From the NCBI RefSeq assembly GCF_022921075.1, contig NZ_CP095050.1, forward strand, positions 4,960,001 through 5,024,000: a DNA stretch of 64,000 bases, given 5' to 3'. The notes below the pieces were generated by a model, which had not been told where the DNA came from, searched no databases, and was given only the letters and a program-made list of their open reading frames with translations. The stretch comes from Hymenobacter sp. 5317J-9 (GTDB lineage Bacteria > Bacteroidota > Bacteroidia > Cytophagales > Hymenobacteraceae). Made by a program: the position numbers and the translations under genes. Positions 26,033 through 34,340 of this stretch are shown piece after piece (position 1 is the first letter of the stretch; the number at the start of each line of letters is the position of its first letter).

Positions 26033-27214
26033 ATGAGCACTCCCCCGCCCCTGCCCGCCGTCGCGCTGCCCTCCAAGCTTCCCGATGTGGGCGTCAGCAT
26101 CTTCACCCAAATGACCTTGCTGGCCCAGGAAACCGGCGCCATCAACCTGGCGCAGGGCTTTCCCGACTACGACCCGCCGCAGGAACTGCTGGAAGCGCTG
26201 GCCCGCCACGCCCGCACGCCGGGCCACCACCAGTACGCGCCCATGCCCGGCCTGCCGCGGCTGCGCGAAGCCATAGCCGCCCAGGTGGCCCGCCTGCAGC
26301 CCGACGCCCCCGCGCCCGACCCGGCCACCGAAATCACCCTCACGGCCGGGGCCACCGAGGCGCTGTACGCGGTGCTGGCCGCCGTGGTGCGGCCCGGTGA
26401 TGAGGTGCTGGTGTTCGAGCCGGCCTACGACCTGTACGGCCCGGCCATCCGGCTGCAGGGCGGGGTGCCGCGCTACGTGCGCCTGCCCGCCCCCCACTTC
26501 CGGCCCGACTGGGACGCCGTGCGCCGCGTGGTATCGGCCCGCACCCGGCTGGTGCTCGTGAACACACCCCATAACCCCAGCGGCGCCGTGTTTTCGGCCG
26601 AGGATTGGGATGCGCTGGCCAAGCTGCTGGCCGGCACCAACGCCCTCGTGCTCAGCGACGAGGTGTACGAGCACCTGGTGTTTGACGGCACGCCACACCG
26701 CAGCGCGCGCCAGCACCCGGAGCTGCGCGAGCGCAGCTTCGTGCTCTCGTCCTTCGGCAAAACCTACCACGCCACCGGCTGGAAGGTGGGCTACTGCATT
26801 GCCCCGCCGGCCCTCACCACCGAGGTACGCCGCGTGCACCAGTTCCTCACCTTTGCCGTGAACACGCCCACCCAGCACGCCCTGGCCGACGCCCTCGAAA
26901 ACGACCCCACCGACGCCCACGCCCGCGGCCTGGGCGCCTTTTACCAGCAGAAGCGCGACCAGTTCCGGGCCCTGCTCGCCGAGGGCGGCTGGGAGCTGCT
27001 GCCCGTGCCCGGCGGCTACTTCCAGCTGGCTCGCTACGACGCCCTGTCGCCGGCCTCCGACCTGGCCTTCGCTCAGTACCTAGCCCGCGAAAAAGGCGTG
27101 GCCGTGATACCCGTGTCGGCGTTTTACCACAACGGTTTTGACGAGGGGCTGATTCGGTTTTGCTTTGCGAAAGAAGCCACTACGCTGGAAGCCGCGGCCG
27201 CCCGGCTGCGGTAG
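26033..27214 (+). CDS. methionine aminotransferase (class I/II PLP enzyme)
   Basis: A 393-aa PLP-dependent aminotransferase resembling YbdL and kynurenine aminotransferase. Visible features are INLAQGFPDYDPPQEL at the N-terminus, ITLTAGATEALYAVL, NTPHNPSGAVFS, LSDEVYEHLVFDG and the PLP-lysine motif SSFGKTYHATGWKVGY near residue 242. The ATG at 26033 matches the family start. An omega-amidase gene follows on the same strand; the pair is a known combination that transaminates methionine or phenylalanine with glutamine and then clears the alpha-keto acid amide. The two are separated by a long hairpin (27221-27325), which may reduce read-through. Confidence 0.9.
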   Translation: MSTPPPLPAVALPSKLPDVGVSIFTQMTLLAQETGAINLAQGFPDYDPPQELLEALARHARTPGHHQYAPMPGLPRLREAIAAQVARLQPDAPAPDPATEITLTAGATEALYAVLAAVVRPGDEVLVFEPAYDLYGPAIRLQGGVPRYVRLPAPHFRPDWDAVRRVVSARTRLVLVNTPHNPSGAVFSAEDWDALAKLLAGTNALVLSDEVYEHLVFDGTPHRSARQHPELRERSFVLSSFGKTYHATGWKVGYCIAPPALTTEVRRVHQFLTFAVNTPTQHALADALENDPTDAHARGLGAFYQQKRDQFRALLAEGGWELLPVPGGYFQLARYDALSPASDLAFAQYLAREKGVAVIPVSAFYHNGFDEGLIRFCFAKEATTLEAAAARLR

Positions 27215-27220
27215 TAAACG

Positions 27221-27325
27221 GAACGTCATGCAGAGCGCAGCGAAGCATCTCGCGTGCGGAAGTCATTCCATCAAAAGAATGAGTGGTAGCCCGCGAGATG
27301 CTTCGCTGCGCTCTGCATGACGTTC
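27221..27325. repeat. 34-bp perfect inverted repeat (GAGCGCAGCGAAGCATCTC type)
   Basis: Arms at 27221-27254 and 27292-27325 are perfect reverse complements with a 37-nt loop. The core GTCATGCAGAGCGCAGCGAA is a variant of the family at 925 and 12713. Unusually, it is placed between two genes of one pathway on the same strand. Confidence 0.92.
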
Positions 27326-27349
27326 TCCTAAAGAAACGCTTTCGCCCTC

Positions 27350-28138
27350 ATGCCCATGTCCGACCTCACCGTCTCCTTCCTCCAAACCGAGCTGCACTGG
27401 CAGGACGCCGCCGCCAACCGCGCCAGCCTCGACCTGGCCCTGGCTCGCCTCGACGGCCCCACCGACCTCGTGGTGCTGCCCGAGATGTTCACCACCGGCT
27501 TCAGCATGGAAGCTGCCACGTTGGCCGAACCCATGGACGGGCCCACCGTGGCGTGGCTGCGCGCCCACGCCGCCCGGCTCGACGCCGTGCTCACGGGCAG
27601 CGTCATCATCGAGGAAGACGGCGCTTACTACAACCGCTTGCTCTGGGTGCGCCCCGACGGCCGCCTGAGCTACTACAACAAGCGCCACCTTTTCACGCTG
27701 GCCGGCGAGCAGCACACCTACACGCCCGGCCGCGAGCGGCTGGTGGAAGAATGGCGCGGCTGGCGCATCTGCCCGCTGGTGTGCTACGACCTGCGCTTCC
27801 CCGTGTGGAGCCGCAACCAGCCCCATGAGCCTTACGACCTACTGCTGTACGTGGCCAACTGGCCTGCCGTGCGCCGCACCGCCTGGCGCACCCTGCTGCG
27901 CGCCCGCGCCATCGAAAACGTGGCCTGCGCCCTGGGCGTCAACCGCATTGGCCACGACGGCCTGGGCCACGCCTACAGCGGCGACTCGGCCCTCCTCGAC
28001 GCTAAAGGCGGCTACCTGGTGGAGGCCCACGACCAGGCCGGCTCCTTCACGCACACCCTGAAAAAGGCTGAGCTGGACGACTTCCGCACCAAGTTCACCG
28101 CGCTGAATGACGGTGATGCGTTTGAGTTGCGGGCATAG
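27350..28138 (+). CDS. omega-amidase, carbon-nitrogen hydrolase family (YafV/Nit2-like)
   Basis: A 262-aa nitrilase-superfamily hydrolase. The Glu-Lys-Cys triad is visible: Glu in VVLPEMFTTGFSM, Lys in YYNKRHLFTLAGE, and Cys in PLVCYDLRFPVWSRN. The CYDLRFP elbow and N-terminal LTVSFLQTELHWQDAAANRASL are typical of YafV. It would hydrolyse alpha-ketoglutaramate or alpha-keto-gamma-methylthiobutyramide, complementing the upstream aminotransferase. An ATG at 27356 is an equally likely start. Confidence 0.92.
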   Translation: MPMSDLTVSFLQTELHWQDAAANRASLDLALARLDGPTDLVVLPEMFTTGFSMEAATLAEPMDGPTVAWLRAHAARLDAVLTGSVIIEEDGAYYNRLLWVRPDGRLSYYNKRHLFTLAGEQHTYTPGRERLVEEWRGWRICPLVCYDLRFPVWSRNQPHEPYDLLLYVANWPAVRRTAWRTLLRARAIENVACALGVNRIGHDGLGHAYSGDSALLDAKGGYLVEAHDQAGSFTHTLKKAELDDFRTKFTALNDGDAFELRA

Positions 28139-28198
28139 GGCGGGCCACATTGTCATTGCTAGCATTCCGCGCATCAAGCGGGGCCCGAACAACCTGCC

Positions 28199-30526
28199 CT
28201 ACTGCACGGCTAGGCGCTGCACGGCGGTAGCGCCATCGGTGCCCACGGCGCGCACCAGGTACACGCCGGCGGCCAGGCCGCTCAGGTTGAGGGCGTGGCG
28301 GCGCTGGGCAGCATCAACGGTGCGCACCACGCGGCCGGTGAGGTCAAGCAGGGTGAGGCGGGTGGGCGTGGCGGTTTCGACGGTGGCGGTGGCCGTGGCG
28401 GGGTTGGGGTACACGTTCAGGGCCAACGCGGCGGCGGCTTCGGCGCGGGTGGCCGTGAGCACGCGGTTGCGGGTGCCGAAGCTCAGCAGGCCGCCGGCCT
28501 GGGTGCCCACCAGCAGCTCGGGGGCGCCGTCGCCGTTCACATCGGCGGCAGCTAAGCCGTAGTGCGAATACGGGTCGAGGCCGAGGCGGGTGGGCTCGTA
28601 GCTGTTGGTAAGGGAGTTATACAGCACATCGGTGCGCTCCAGGAAGATACCGACCTGCGCGCGGTAGTTGCTGAACAGCCGCAGGTAGCCTGTGGCATCA
28701 GCCGTGAGCAGGTCGGGGAGGCCGTCGCCGTCGAAGTCGGCCACGCTGGGCGCCAGGTTGTCGGGCCGCGCGCCGGCGGCGGTACGAATGCGGCCAAAGT
28801 CATTGTTCACCAGCACGAAAGCACTGTCCAAAGGCCCGCGCCCGCGGTTGCGGAAGTAGCGCAGCGACATGCCCGGCTCGCGCACCTCGTTGGTGCCGAT
28901 GAGCAGGTCGACGAAGCCGTCGTTGTCCACATCGGTGAAGCATGGGATGTCGCCCATGGTGTAGGGCAGCACGCCCAGCGTGGGCGCGGGGTTGGGCGGC
29001 GGCGTGGTGGTGGCGGGGCCCTGCGGCTTGAATATGACGGCCGTGCCGGGGTCGTAGGCCGCCGCCTGGCCGGGGCGGGCCGTGTTCAGGATGTAGGTAA
29101 ACACGTTGGTGCCCCGGTCCCAAGCCGAGTACACTAGGTCGAGGGCGCCGTCGCGGTTCAAGTCGACAAGGAAGGGCTTGATGGCCAGCAAGCGCTGGGC
29201 GCTCAGGCCCAGATAGTCGTTGCTCACCAGCTGGAACACCGGCCGGGCGCGCGTGCCGGAGTTGTGGTAGTAGGCAATGGTGGCGCGGTACACGTTGTTC
29301 ACGCGGTCGGCGTGGTTGGCCACCAGCAGGTCGGTCAGACCGTCGCCGTCGATGTCGCCGAAGGCCGGCGCGGCGCCTTCGCTCACGTCTATCATCGTGT
29401 TTTGCAAGAAGGCGTCGGTTTGCTTGGCGAAGGCCGGGGCGCCGCTGGCGGCGGTGTTGGTGAAGAGCTGGATGTTGTTGCGCATGCTCACCAGGTCGGC
29501 CTGATTGTTCAGCATGTTGGGGGCCACCACCAAGTCGGGGCGGCCGTCGAAGTTGGCGTCGAAAGAATAGCCGGCTGGAAACACCGACACCCGGGCCGGC
29601 GCCGCCGCCGACGGAAAGCTGGCGCTGATGCTGGCCTGCGTGAGCACGGGCGCCGCCGTGGTGCCCTGGTTGAGCAGGCGCACCAGCTCGGGGCAATTGT
29701 CGCGGCCGTCGAGCAGGTCCTGGTCACCGTCGCCGTCCAGGTCCACCAGCAGCAGGCTGTGGCCGCCGGTGTGCAGCGTTTTGTTGGCCGTGAAGCAGGC
29801 CTGGCCATTGAACATGTATTCGGCGCAGCCGCCGCAGGCGCGCAGGCTGCCCCAGTTGTCGGTGTTCATCCGGAAGGTGAGGGCGCTGCCGCAGGTGCCG
29901 GGGCTGGTGTTGAGGTACTGCTCGATGTAAACCGCGTTAATGAAATCATAGGTCATGATGTCGAGCTTGCCGTCGCCGTTCACGTCCTGAATGGCCGGCA
30001 GGTTGTAGCCGCCCACCGTGAGGTTGGCCGTGCCGGTGAAGTTGCCCGAAAACCGCAATTGGGAGCTGGCCAGCTGGAATTGCACCTGCCCGTTGACCAG
30101 CACATTGCGTAGGACGGCAATGTTGCCGCCGTTCACGTAGGTGAAGAGGTCGGCGCGGCCGTCGCAGTCATAGTCGCGCAGCAGCACCCAGCCGCGCAGG
30201 CTGTCGGGAAAAATGGACTCGTACTGCGGTGCGTACAGCCAGCGGCGGCCGGCCGTGGTACCGGGCGCAGCCACGTTCAGGAAGGTGTAGCTGCGGCTGC
30301 TCTCGTGGTCGAAGGCGTAGAGGTCGGGCTGGCCGTCGTTGTTCAGGTCGATGGTGCTGAACTGCGGGGTATTGAGGCCGCCGGCCCAGGCATTGGCCAG
30401 CGTGTCGGTGCCCTGCACCACCTTGCCCGCGGCCCGGTACTCAAACCCGAAACGACTGGCCGACTGGGCCCGCGCCCCGATGGAAAACGCCAGCAGCGCC
30501 AGCAAAAAAGCGTAAGAACGAAGCAT
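28199..30526 (-). CDS. FG-GAP/VCBS repeat protein with T9SS sorting domain
   Basis: A 775-aa secreted protein. The ATG at 30526 begins MLRSYAFLLALLAFSIGARAQ, a signal peptide. At least nine FG-GAP/VCBS-like calcium-binding repeats are visible as (D/N).(D/N).DG..D(L/I) motifs: DLNNDGQPDLYAFD, DYDCDGRADLFTY, DVNGDGKLDIMTYD, DLDGDGDQDLLDG, DANFDGRPDLVV, DIDGDGLTDLLV, DLNRDGALDLVY, DVDNDGFVDLLI, DFDGDGLPDLLT, DVNGDGAPELLVG. The C-terminus has a Por-type sorting domain (LNVYPNPATATATVET...GLAAGVYLVRAVG). It is probably a surface integrin-alpha-like propeller binding protein; the ligand is unknown. Confidence 0.88.
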   Translation of the reverse strand: MLRSYAFLLALLAFSIGARAQSASRFGFEYRAAGKVVQGTDTLANAWAGGLNTPQFSTIDLNNDGQPDLYAFDHESSRSYTFLNVAAPGTTAGRRWLYAPQYESIFPDSLRGWVLLRDYDCDGRADLFTYVNGGNIAVLRNVLVNGQVQFQLASSQLRFSGNFTGTANLTVGGYNLPAIQDVNGDGKLDIMTYDFINAVYIEQYLNTSPGTCGSALTFRMNTDNWGSLRACGGCAEYMFNGQACFTANKTLHTGGHSLLLVDLDGDGDQDLLDGRDNCPELVRLLNQGTTAAPVLTQASISASFPSAAAPARVSVFPAGYSFDANFDGRPDLVVAPNMLNNQADLVSMRNNIQLFTNTAASGAPAFAKQTDAFLQNTMIDVSEGAAPAFGDIDGDGLTDLLVANHADRVNNVYRATIAYYHNSGTRARPVFQLVSNDYLGLSAQRLLAIKPFLVDLNRDGALDLVYSAWDRGTNVFTYILNTARPGQAAAYDPGTAVIFKPQGPATTTPPPNPAPTLGVLPYTMGDIPCFTDVDNDGFVDLLIGTNEVREPGMSLRYFRNRGRGPLDSAFVLVNNDFGRIRTAAGARPDNLAPSVADFDGDGLPDLLTADATGYLRLFSNYRAQVGIFLERTDVLYNSLTNSYEPTRLGLDPYSHYGLAAADVNGDGAPELLVGTQAGGLLSFGTRNRVLTATRAEAAAALALNVYPNPATATATVETATPTRLTLLDLTGRVVRTVDAAQRRHALNLSGLAAGVYLVRAVGTDGATAVQRLAVQ

Positions 30527-30628
30527 AAGCAATAAGCAACGAGCGTGTGGAAAGAAGAACTGCCCGGCGCAGTACAAAAATCACGCCCACCTTTGCAGCA
30601 AGTTACACCCGGCCACTCGTTTCCGTTC

Positions 30629-31933
30629 ATGCCCACTCCGCTCTATTCGCAGTACCTGGCCGCCGCCGGCCTCGTCAGCACCGATTCGCGCCAGGCCCAG
30701 CCCGGCACGCTATTCTTCGCCCTCAACGGCCCGAGCTTCCGCGGCGCGGCCTTCGCCACGCAGGCACTGGAAAAAGGCGCCCGCCACGCCGTGGTGGACG
30801 ACGCCGACCTGGCCGCTACCGACCCCGCCCGCTACACCTACGCCCCCGACCCGCTGCTGGCCCTGCAGGCACTGGCCCGCGAGCACCGCGAGCAGTTCCG
30901 CATCCCGGTACTGGCCGTCACGGGCTCCAACGGCAAAACCACCACCAAGGAGCTGCTGACGGCCGTACTGGCACAGAAGTTTAAGGTGCTGGCAACCATC
31001 GGCAACCTCAACAACCACATCGGCGTGCCCCTCACGCTGCTGCGCCTACGGGCCGAGGAGCACGACTTTGCCGTGGTGGAGATGGGGGCCAACCATCAGC
31101 GCGAGATTGCCAGCTACTGCGAGTACGCGCAGCCCACCCACGGCCTCATCACCAACATCGGCCGGGCCCACCTCGAAGGCTTTGGCGGGCCCGAAGGCGT
31201 GGCCAAGGGCAAGGGCGAATTGTTCGATTACCTGGCCCGCACCGGCGGCTCGGCCTTCGTCAACACCCTCGACGCCAAGCTGCCCGGCTTGGCCGCCCAG
31301 GTGCCCACCCGCCTCAGCTACCCCGGCCCGGCCGACACCTATCCCGCCACGCTGCTCTCGGCCGCGCCCGCCGTGGCCCTGCGCCTGGCCGACGGCACCG
31401 ACGTGGCCGCCCAGCTCACCGGCGACTACAACTTTCCTAACCTAGCTGCCGCCGCCGCCGTGGGCCTGCACTTTGGCGTGGCGCCCGGGCGCGTGGCCGC
31501 CGCGCTGGCGCAGTACAACCCGCAAAACAACCGCTCCCAGCTGGTGCGCACCGGGCGCGGCAACGAGTTGGTGCTCGATGCCTACAACGCCAACCCCAGC
31601 AGCATGGCCGCGGCGCTACGGAGTTTCGCGCAGCGCCCGACCAGCACCGGCCAAGGCCGCGTAGCTATTCTAGGCGACATGTTCGAGCTGGGCGAAGAAA
31701 GCCAGGCCGAACACGCCAAGCTGGGCCAGCTGCTGACCGGGCTGCCAATCGAGCAAGTGCTGCTCATTGGCGAGCAGATGCAGCACGCCCATGCTGCTTC
31801 CCCTCAGGCTCATTATTTCCCTACCAAAGCCGAAGCGGCCGACTGGCTGCGCCAGCACCCCATGCGCCAGCAACTGGTGCTGGTGAAAGGCAGCCGCGGC
31901 ATGGCCTTGGAAACCCTTGTGGAACTGCTGTAA
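30629..31933 (+). CDS. murF: UDP-N-acetylmuramoyl-tripeptide--D-alanyl-D-alanine ligase
   Basis: A 434-aa Mur ligase adding D-Ala-D-Ala to the UDP-MurNAc tripeptide. The N-terminal substrate domain has STDSRQAQPGTLFFALNGPSFRGA, the ATP site AVTGSNGKTTTKELL is near residue 98, the MGANHQREI and TNIGRAHLEGFGG motifs follow, and the C-terminal domain has LDAYNANPSSM and ILGDMFELGEES. The ATG at 30629 fits the family start. It stands alone here, outside a division-and-cell-wall cluster, as is usual for MurF in this phylum. Confidence 0.94.
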   Translation: MPTPLYSQYLAAAGLVSTDSRQAQPGTLFFALNGPSFRGAAFATQALEKGARHAVVDDADLAATDPARYTYAPDPLLALQALAREHREQFRIPVLAVTGSNGKTTTKELLTAVLAQKFKVLATIGNLNNHIGVPLTLLRLRAEEHDFAVVEMGANHQREIASYCEYAQPTHGLITNIGRAHLEGFGGPEGVAKGKGELFDYLARTGGSAFVNTLDAKLPGLAAQVPTRLSYPGPADTYPATLLSAAPAVALRLADGTDVAAQLTGDYNFPNLAAAAAVGLHFGVAPGRVAAALAQYNPQNNRSQLVRTGRGNELVLDAYNANPSSMAAALRSFAQRPTSTGQGRVAILGDMFELGEESQAEHAKLGQLLTGLPIEQVLLIGEQMQHAHAASPQAHYFPTKAEAADWLRQHPMRQQLVLVKGSRGMALETLVELL

Positions 31934-31937
31934 TATT

Positions 31938-31997
31938 CAGTGAGCAGAACCGCCCGTATTGTTCACTGCTCACTGATAACTGTTCACTGCTAACTGC
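31938..31997. repeat. short inverted and direct repeats, CACTGCTCACTG type
   Basis: CAGTGAGCAG (31938-31947) pairs with CTGCTCACTG (31966-31975). TGTTCACTGCT is then repeated twice, 22 bp apart, giving a GTTCACTGCT(C/A)ACTG direct repeat. It lies between convergent genes. It is not an obvious terminator. Confidence 0.7.
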
Positions 31998-31998
31998 C

Positions 31999-32547
31999 CT
32001 AAAACGGGCTTTCGAACTCGGCCAGCGTGGGCAGGGTGGCGTCTTTGGCCGACACCAAGGCGTCGGCTACGCCCCAGTTGATGGCCAGGGCGGGGTCGTT
32101 CCAGCACAGGCCGCCTTCGCTGGCAGGGTCGTAGTAGTCGGAGCACTTGTAAAGGAACAGCGTGTCCTCTTCCAGCGCCACAAAACCGTGCGCGAAGCCC
32201 GCCGGAATAAACAAAATATTGCCCACGGCGGCACTGAGCTCTACTTGCGAGTGCCGGCCGTAGGTGGGCGAGTCGCGGCGCAGGTCCACCACCACGTCGC
32301 GCACGCGGCCGTGGGCCACGCGCACCAGCTTGGCCTGCGCGTGGGGCGGGCGCTGGAAGTGCAGCCCGCGCACCACGCCCGGCTGCGATTTCGACTGGTT
32401 GTCCTGCACCCAAGCAATGTCCGGCGGCAGGCCCAGCTCCTGCATTTGCCGGGCGCTGTAGGTTTCGTAGAACACGCCCCGGGAGTCGCCGAACAAGCGG
32501 GGAATAAATTCGATGAGCCCGGACAGGGCGTGGGTTTTGGCTTGCAT
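31999..32547 (-). CDS. rfbC: dTDP-4-dehydrorhamnose 3,5-epimerase
   Basis: A 182-aa RmlC-type cupin epimerase. FIPRLFGDSRGVFYETYSARQMQELG, the WVQDNQSKSQPGVVRGLHFQRPPHAQAKLVRV block (with the catalytic His region), VVVDLRRDSPTYGR and LFIPAGFAHGFVALEEDTLFLYKCSDYYDP are all diagnostic. It makes dTDP-4-keto-L-rhamnose for surface polysaccharide. No rfbA, rfbB or rfbD gene lies in the window. It follows a glycosyltransferase gene by 38 bp on the same strand, but carries its own TACCTTTG box 5 bp before the ATG. Confidence 0.93.
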   Translation of the reverse strand: MQAKTHALSGLIEFIPRLFGDSRGVFYETYSARQMQELGLPPDIAWVQDNQSKSQPGVVRGLHFQRPPHAQAKLVRVAHGRVRDVVVDLRRDSPTYGRHSQVELSAAVGNILFIPAGFAHGFVALEEDTLFLYKCSDYYDPASEGGLCWNDPALAINWGVADALVSAKDATLPTLAEFESPF

Positions 32548-32552
32548 TGGCG

Positions 32553-32560
32553 CAAAGGTA
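32553..32560 (-). promoter_or_regulatory. putative -7 element TACCTTTG before rfbC, leaderless arrangement
   Basis: Minus-strand TACCTTTG is followed by CGCCA and the ATG. The arrangement is the same as at 2934-2949. Confidence 0.5.
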
Positions 32561-32585
32561 GGATGTGCCCGGGCCGCCCGCAGGG

Positions 32586-33698
32586 TCATTTTTTCACCGC
32601 CGCCACGGCCGAGACGTATTTGTCGAGCACCAGTTTCTCGTCGAATTTGGTTTCGGCAAGGTAGCGACTATTTTGGCCCATGCCGCGCAGGTCGGCGTCG
32701 CTCAGGCGCAGCACTTGCAGCATCTTGGCGGCCAGGTCTTCGCCCGAGCGCACCTGGCAGAGGTAGCCGTTGCGGCCGTCCACCACGGTTTCGCGGCAGC
32801 CGGGCACGTCGGTGGTCACGATGGGCTTGCCGCAGGCAGCTGCTTCGAGCAGGGTTTTGGGGGTGCCTTCGCGGTAGCTGGGCAGCACCACGCAGTCGGC
32901 CTGATGGATGTGGGCGGCCACATCATCGGAGCGGCCCAGGTATTCGATGTCGCCGCTCTTCAGCCACTCCTCAAACGTGGCGCGGGGCACGCCCACGCCG
33001 CCGGCCTCGTCGAGCCCGCCCAGCAGCTGCACGCGGGTGCCGGGCACGGCCTGCCGAATGATTTTGGCCGCCTCGAAGTACTCCACCACGCCTTTCTCAT
33101 ACAGCACGCGGGCCACCATCAGGAACACAAACGGCGTTTGGCGCACAAACTCCGCTGCCGGCCGAAACCGCTGGGTGTCGACGCCGGAGCCGGGCAGCAG
33201 GTCGGTGATTTCGCGGCGCACCAGGCCGTTTTCGAGGAACAGCTGCCGGTCATCGCCGTTCTGAAAGAATATTTTGGCCGGGAAGCGGAAGGCGAAGCGG
33301 TAGAGGCCCAGGGCCACTTTGCTCACGAAGTTCTTCACGATGAACACCGTGCCCAGCCCGCTCACGTTGTTGATGCTGGGAATGCCCGCCAGCTTGGCGG
33401 CAATGCTGCCGTAGATGTTGGGCTTGATGGTGTAGTGCAGCACCACGTCGGGCCGCTCCCGCTTGTAAATCTGGTAGAAGCGGCGCGTGAGGGCAGCGTC
33501 CTTCACCGGGTTGGTGCCCTTGTTTTCCATCAGGATGGGCACGTAGCGGCAACCCAGCTCGGATTCGAGGCGCGCAGAATAGTCGTCGGGCGGGGCAATG
33601 GCCAGCACTTCGTGGCCGGCGGCCTGCAGGGCGCGCACGAGGCTGGCGCGAAAATTCCAGATATTCCAGCTGGTGTTGATGACGATGGCGACGCGCAC
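32586..33698 (-). CDS. family 4 glycosyltransferase
   Basis: A 370-aa GT-B retaining glycosyltransferase. The N-terminal domain reads VAIVINTSWNIWNFRASLVRALQAAGHEVLAIAPPD, then HYTIKPNIYGSIAAKLAGIPSINNVSGLGTVF. The C-terminal nucleotide-sugar domain has LMVARVLYEKGVVEYFEAAKII and the E-x7-E type motif in PSYREGTPKTLLEAAACGKPIVTTDVPGCRETV. It probably adds a sugar to a lipid-linked oligosaccharide for surface polysaccharide, in line with the adjacent rfbC. Donor and acceptor are not determinable from sequence. Confidence 0.9.
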   Translation of the reverse strand: MRVAIVINTSWNIWNFRASLVRALQAAGHEVLAIAPPDDYSARLESELGCRYVPILMENKGTNPVKDAALTRRFYQIYKRERPDVVLHYTIKPNIYGSIAAKLAGIPSINNVSGLGTVFIVKNFVSKVALGLYRFAFRFPAKIFFQNGDDRQLFLENGLVRREITDLLPGSGVDTQRFRPAAEFVRQTPFVFLMVARVLYEKGVVEYFEAAKIIRQAVPGTRVQLLGGLDEAGGVGVPRATFEEWLKSGDIEYLGRSDDVAAHIHQADCVVLPSYREGTPKTLLEAAACGKPIVTTDVPGCRETVVDGRNGYLCQVRSGEDLAAKMLQVLRLSDADLRGMGQNSRYLAETKFDEKLVLDKYVSAVAAVKK

Positions 33699-33713
33699 TT
33701 TTTGTTAGGGTAA

Positions 33714-33813
33714 GAGGGTATGGGAGTAGGCGGGTATGAGTTGGCAAAGGTCGGGCCTACGGCGCGATGGCAGGCATGTTGCGAACAAAAGCACCTCCTA
33801 CCCCCATACCCTC
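33714..33813. repeat. inverted repeat, GAGGGTATGGGAGTAGG type
   Basis: Arms at 33714-33730 and 33797-33813, 17 bp with one mismatch, around a 66-nt loop. A divergent-promoter region is presumed between the glycosyltransferase and cytochrome genes. Confidence 0.7.
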
Positions 33814-33872
33814 CTGCCCTCATTCCCTATTTCTGCCGGTACTTTGTGGCCTGATTTTGTGTTAGCCCAGGT

Positions 33873-34160
33873 ATGAACACTCGATTTTCGGCGCTGTTGT
33901 TGCTGCTTCCCCAACTGGCTGTGGCTGGCCCGCCCGTGCTGCCGGGCCAGGCCATTTTTCAGAAAAACTGCGTGCGCTGCCACGGCGCCAACGGCAAAAA
34001 GGGCCTCAACGGCGCCCACGACCTCACCAAAAGCAACCTCAACGCCTTCGGCCGCACCTACCTCGTCACCAACGGCATGGGCAAGATGCCGGCCTTCGGC
34101 AAGGTGCTCACGCCCGAGCAGGTGCAGCAGGTGGTGGCGTATTCGCTCACGCTGAAATAG
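33873..34160 (+). CDS. small c-type cytochrome
   Basis: A 95-aa exported monohaem cytochrome c. The signal peptide MNTRFSALLLLLPQLAVAG is followed by GQAIFQKNCVRCHGANGKKGLNGAHDL with the CVRCH haem-binding motif near residues 34-38. The distal methionine is probably in NGMGKMPAFGKVLTPEQVQQVVAYSLTL, the usual C-terminal helix. It would act in periplasmic electron transfer. A TACTTTG box 27 bp upstream of the ATG may be its -7 element. It is followed by a long hairpin and by hflX. Confidence 0.9.
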   Translation: MNTRFSALLLLLPQLAVAGPPVLPGQAIFQKNCVRCHGANGKKGLNGAHDLTKSNLNAFGRTYLVTNGMGKMPAFGKVLTPEQVQQVVAYSLTLK

Positions 34161-34181
34161 CGTTTGGATTTTGAAAAAATC

Positions 34182-34282
34182 TGTCATCCTGAGCGCAGCG
34201 AAGGACCTTTTCACGTTTGCTTCGTTTGATAACTTCAAGCCGTTCTCGGGCGAGAAGGTCCTTCGCTGCGCTCAGGATGACA
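34182..34282. repeat. 28-bp perfect inverted repeat (CTGAGCGCAGCGAAGGACCTT type)
   Basis: Arms at 34182-34209 and 34255-34282 are perfect reverse complements. The core GTCATCCTGAGCGCAGCGAA is shared with the repeats at 925, 12713 and 27221, but the inner part differs (AGGACCTT in place of GCATCTC). Confidence 0.92.
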
Positions 34283-34340
34283 AATAGCTCCGACCACCCA
34301 CCGACCAAGCACTAAGCACCAACCACCAAGCACCCATTAC

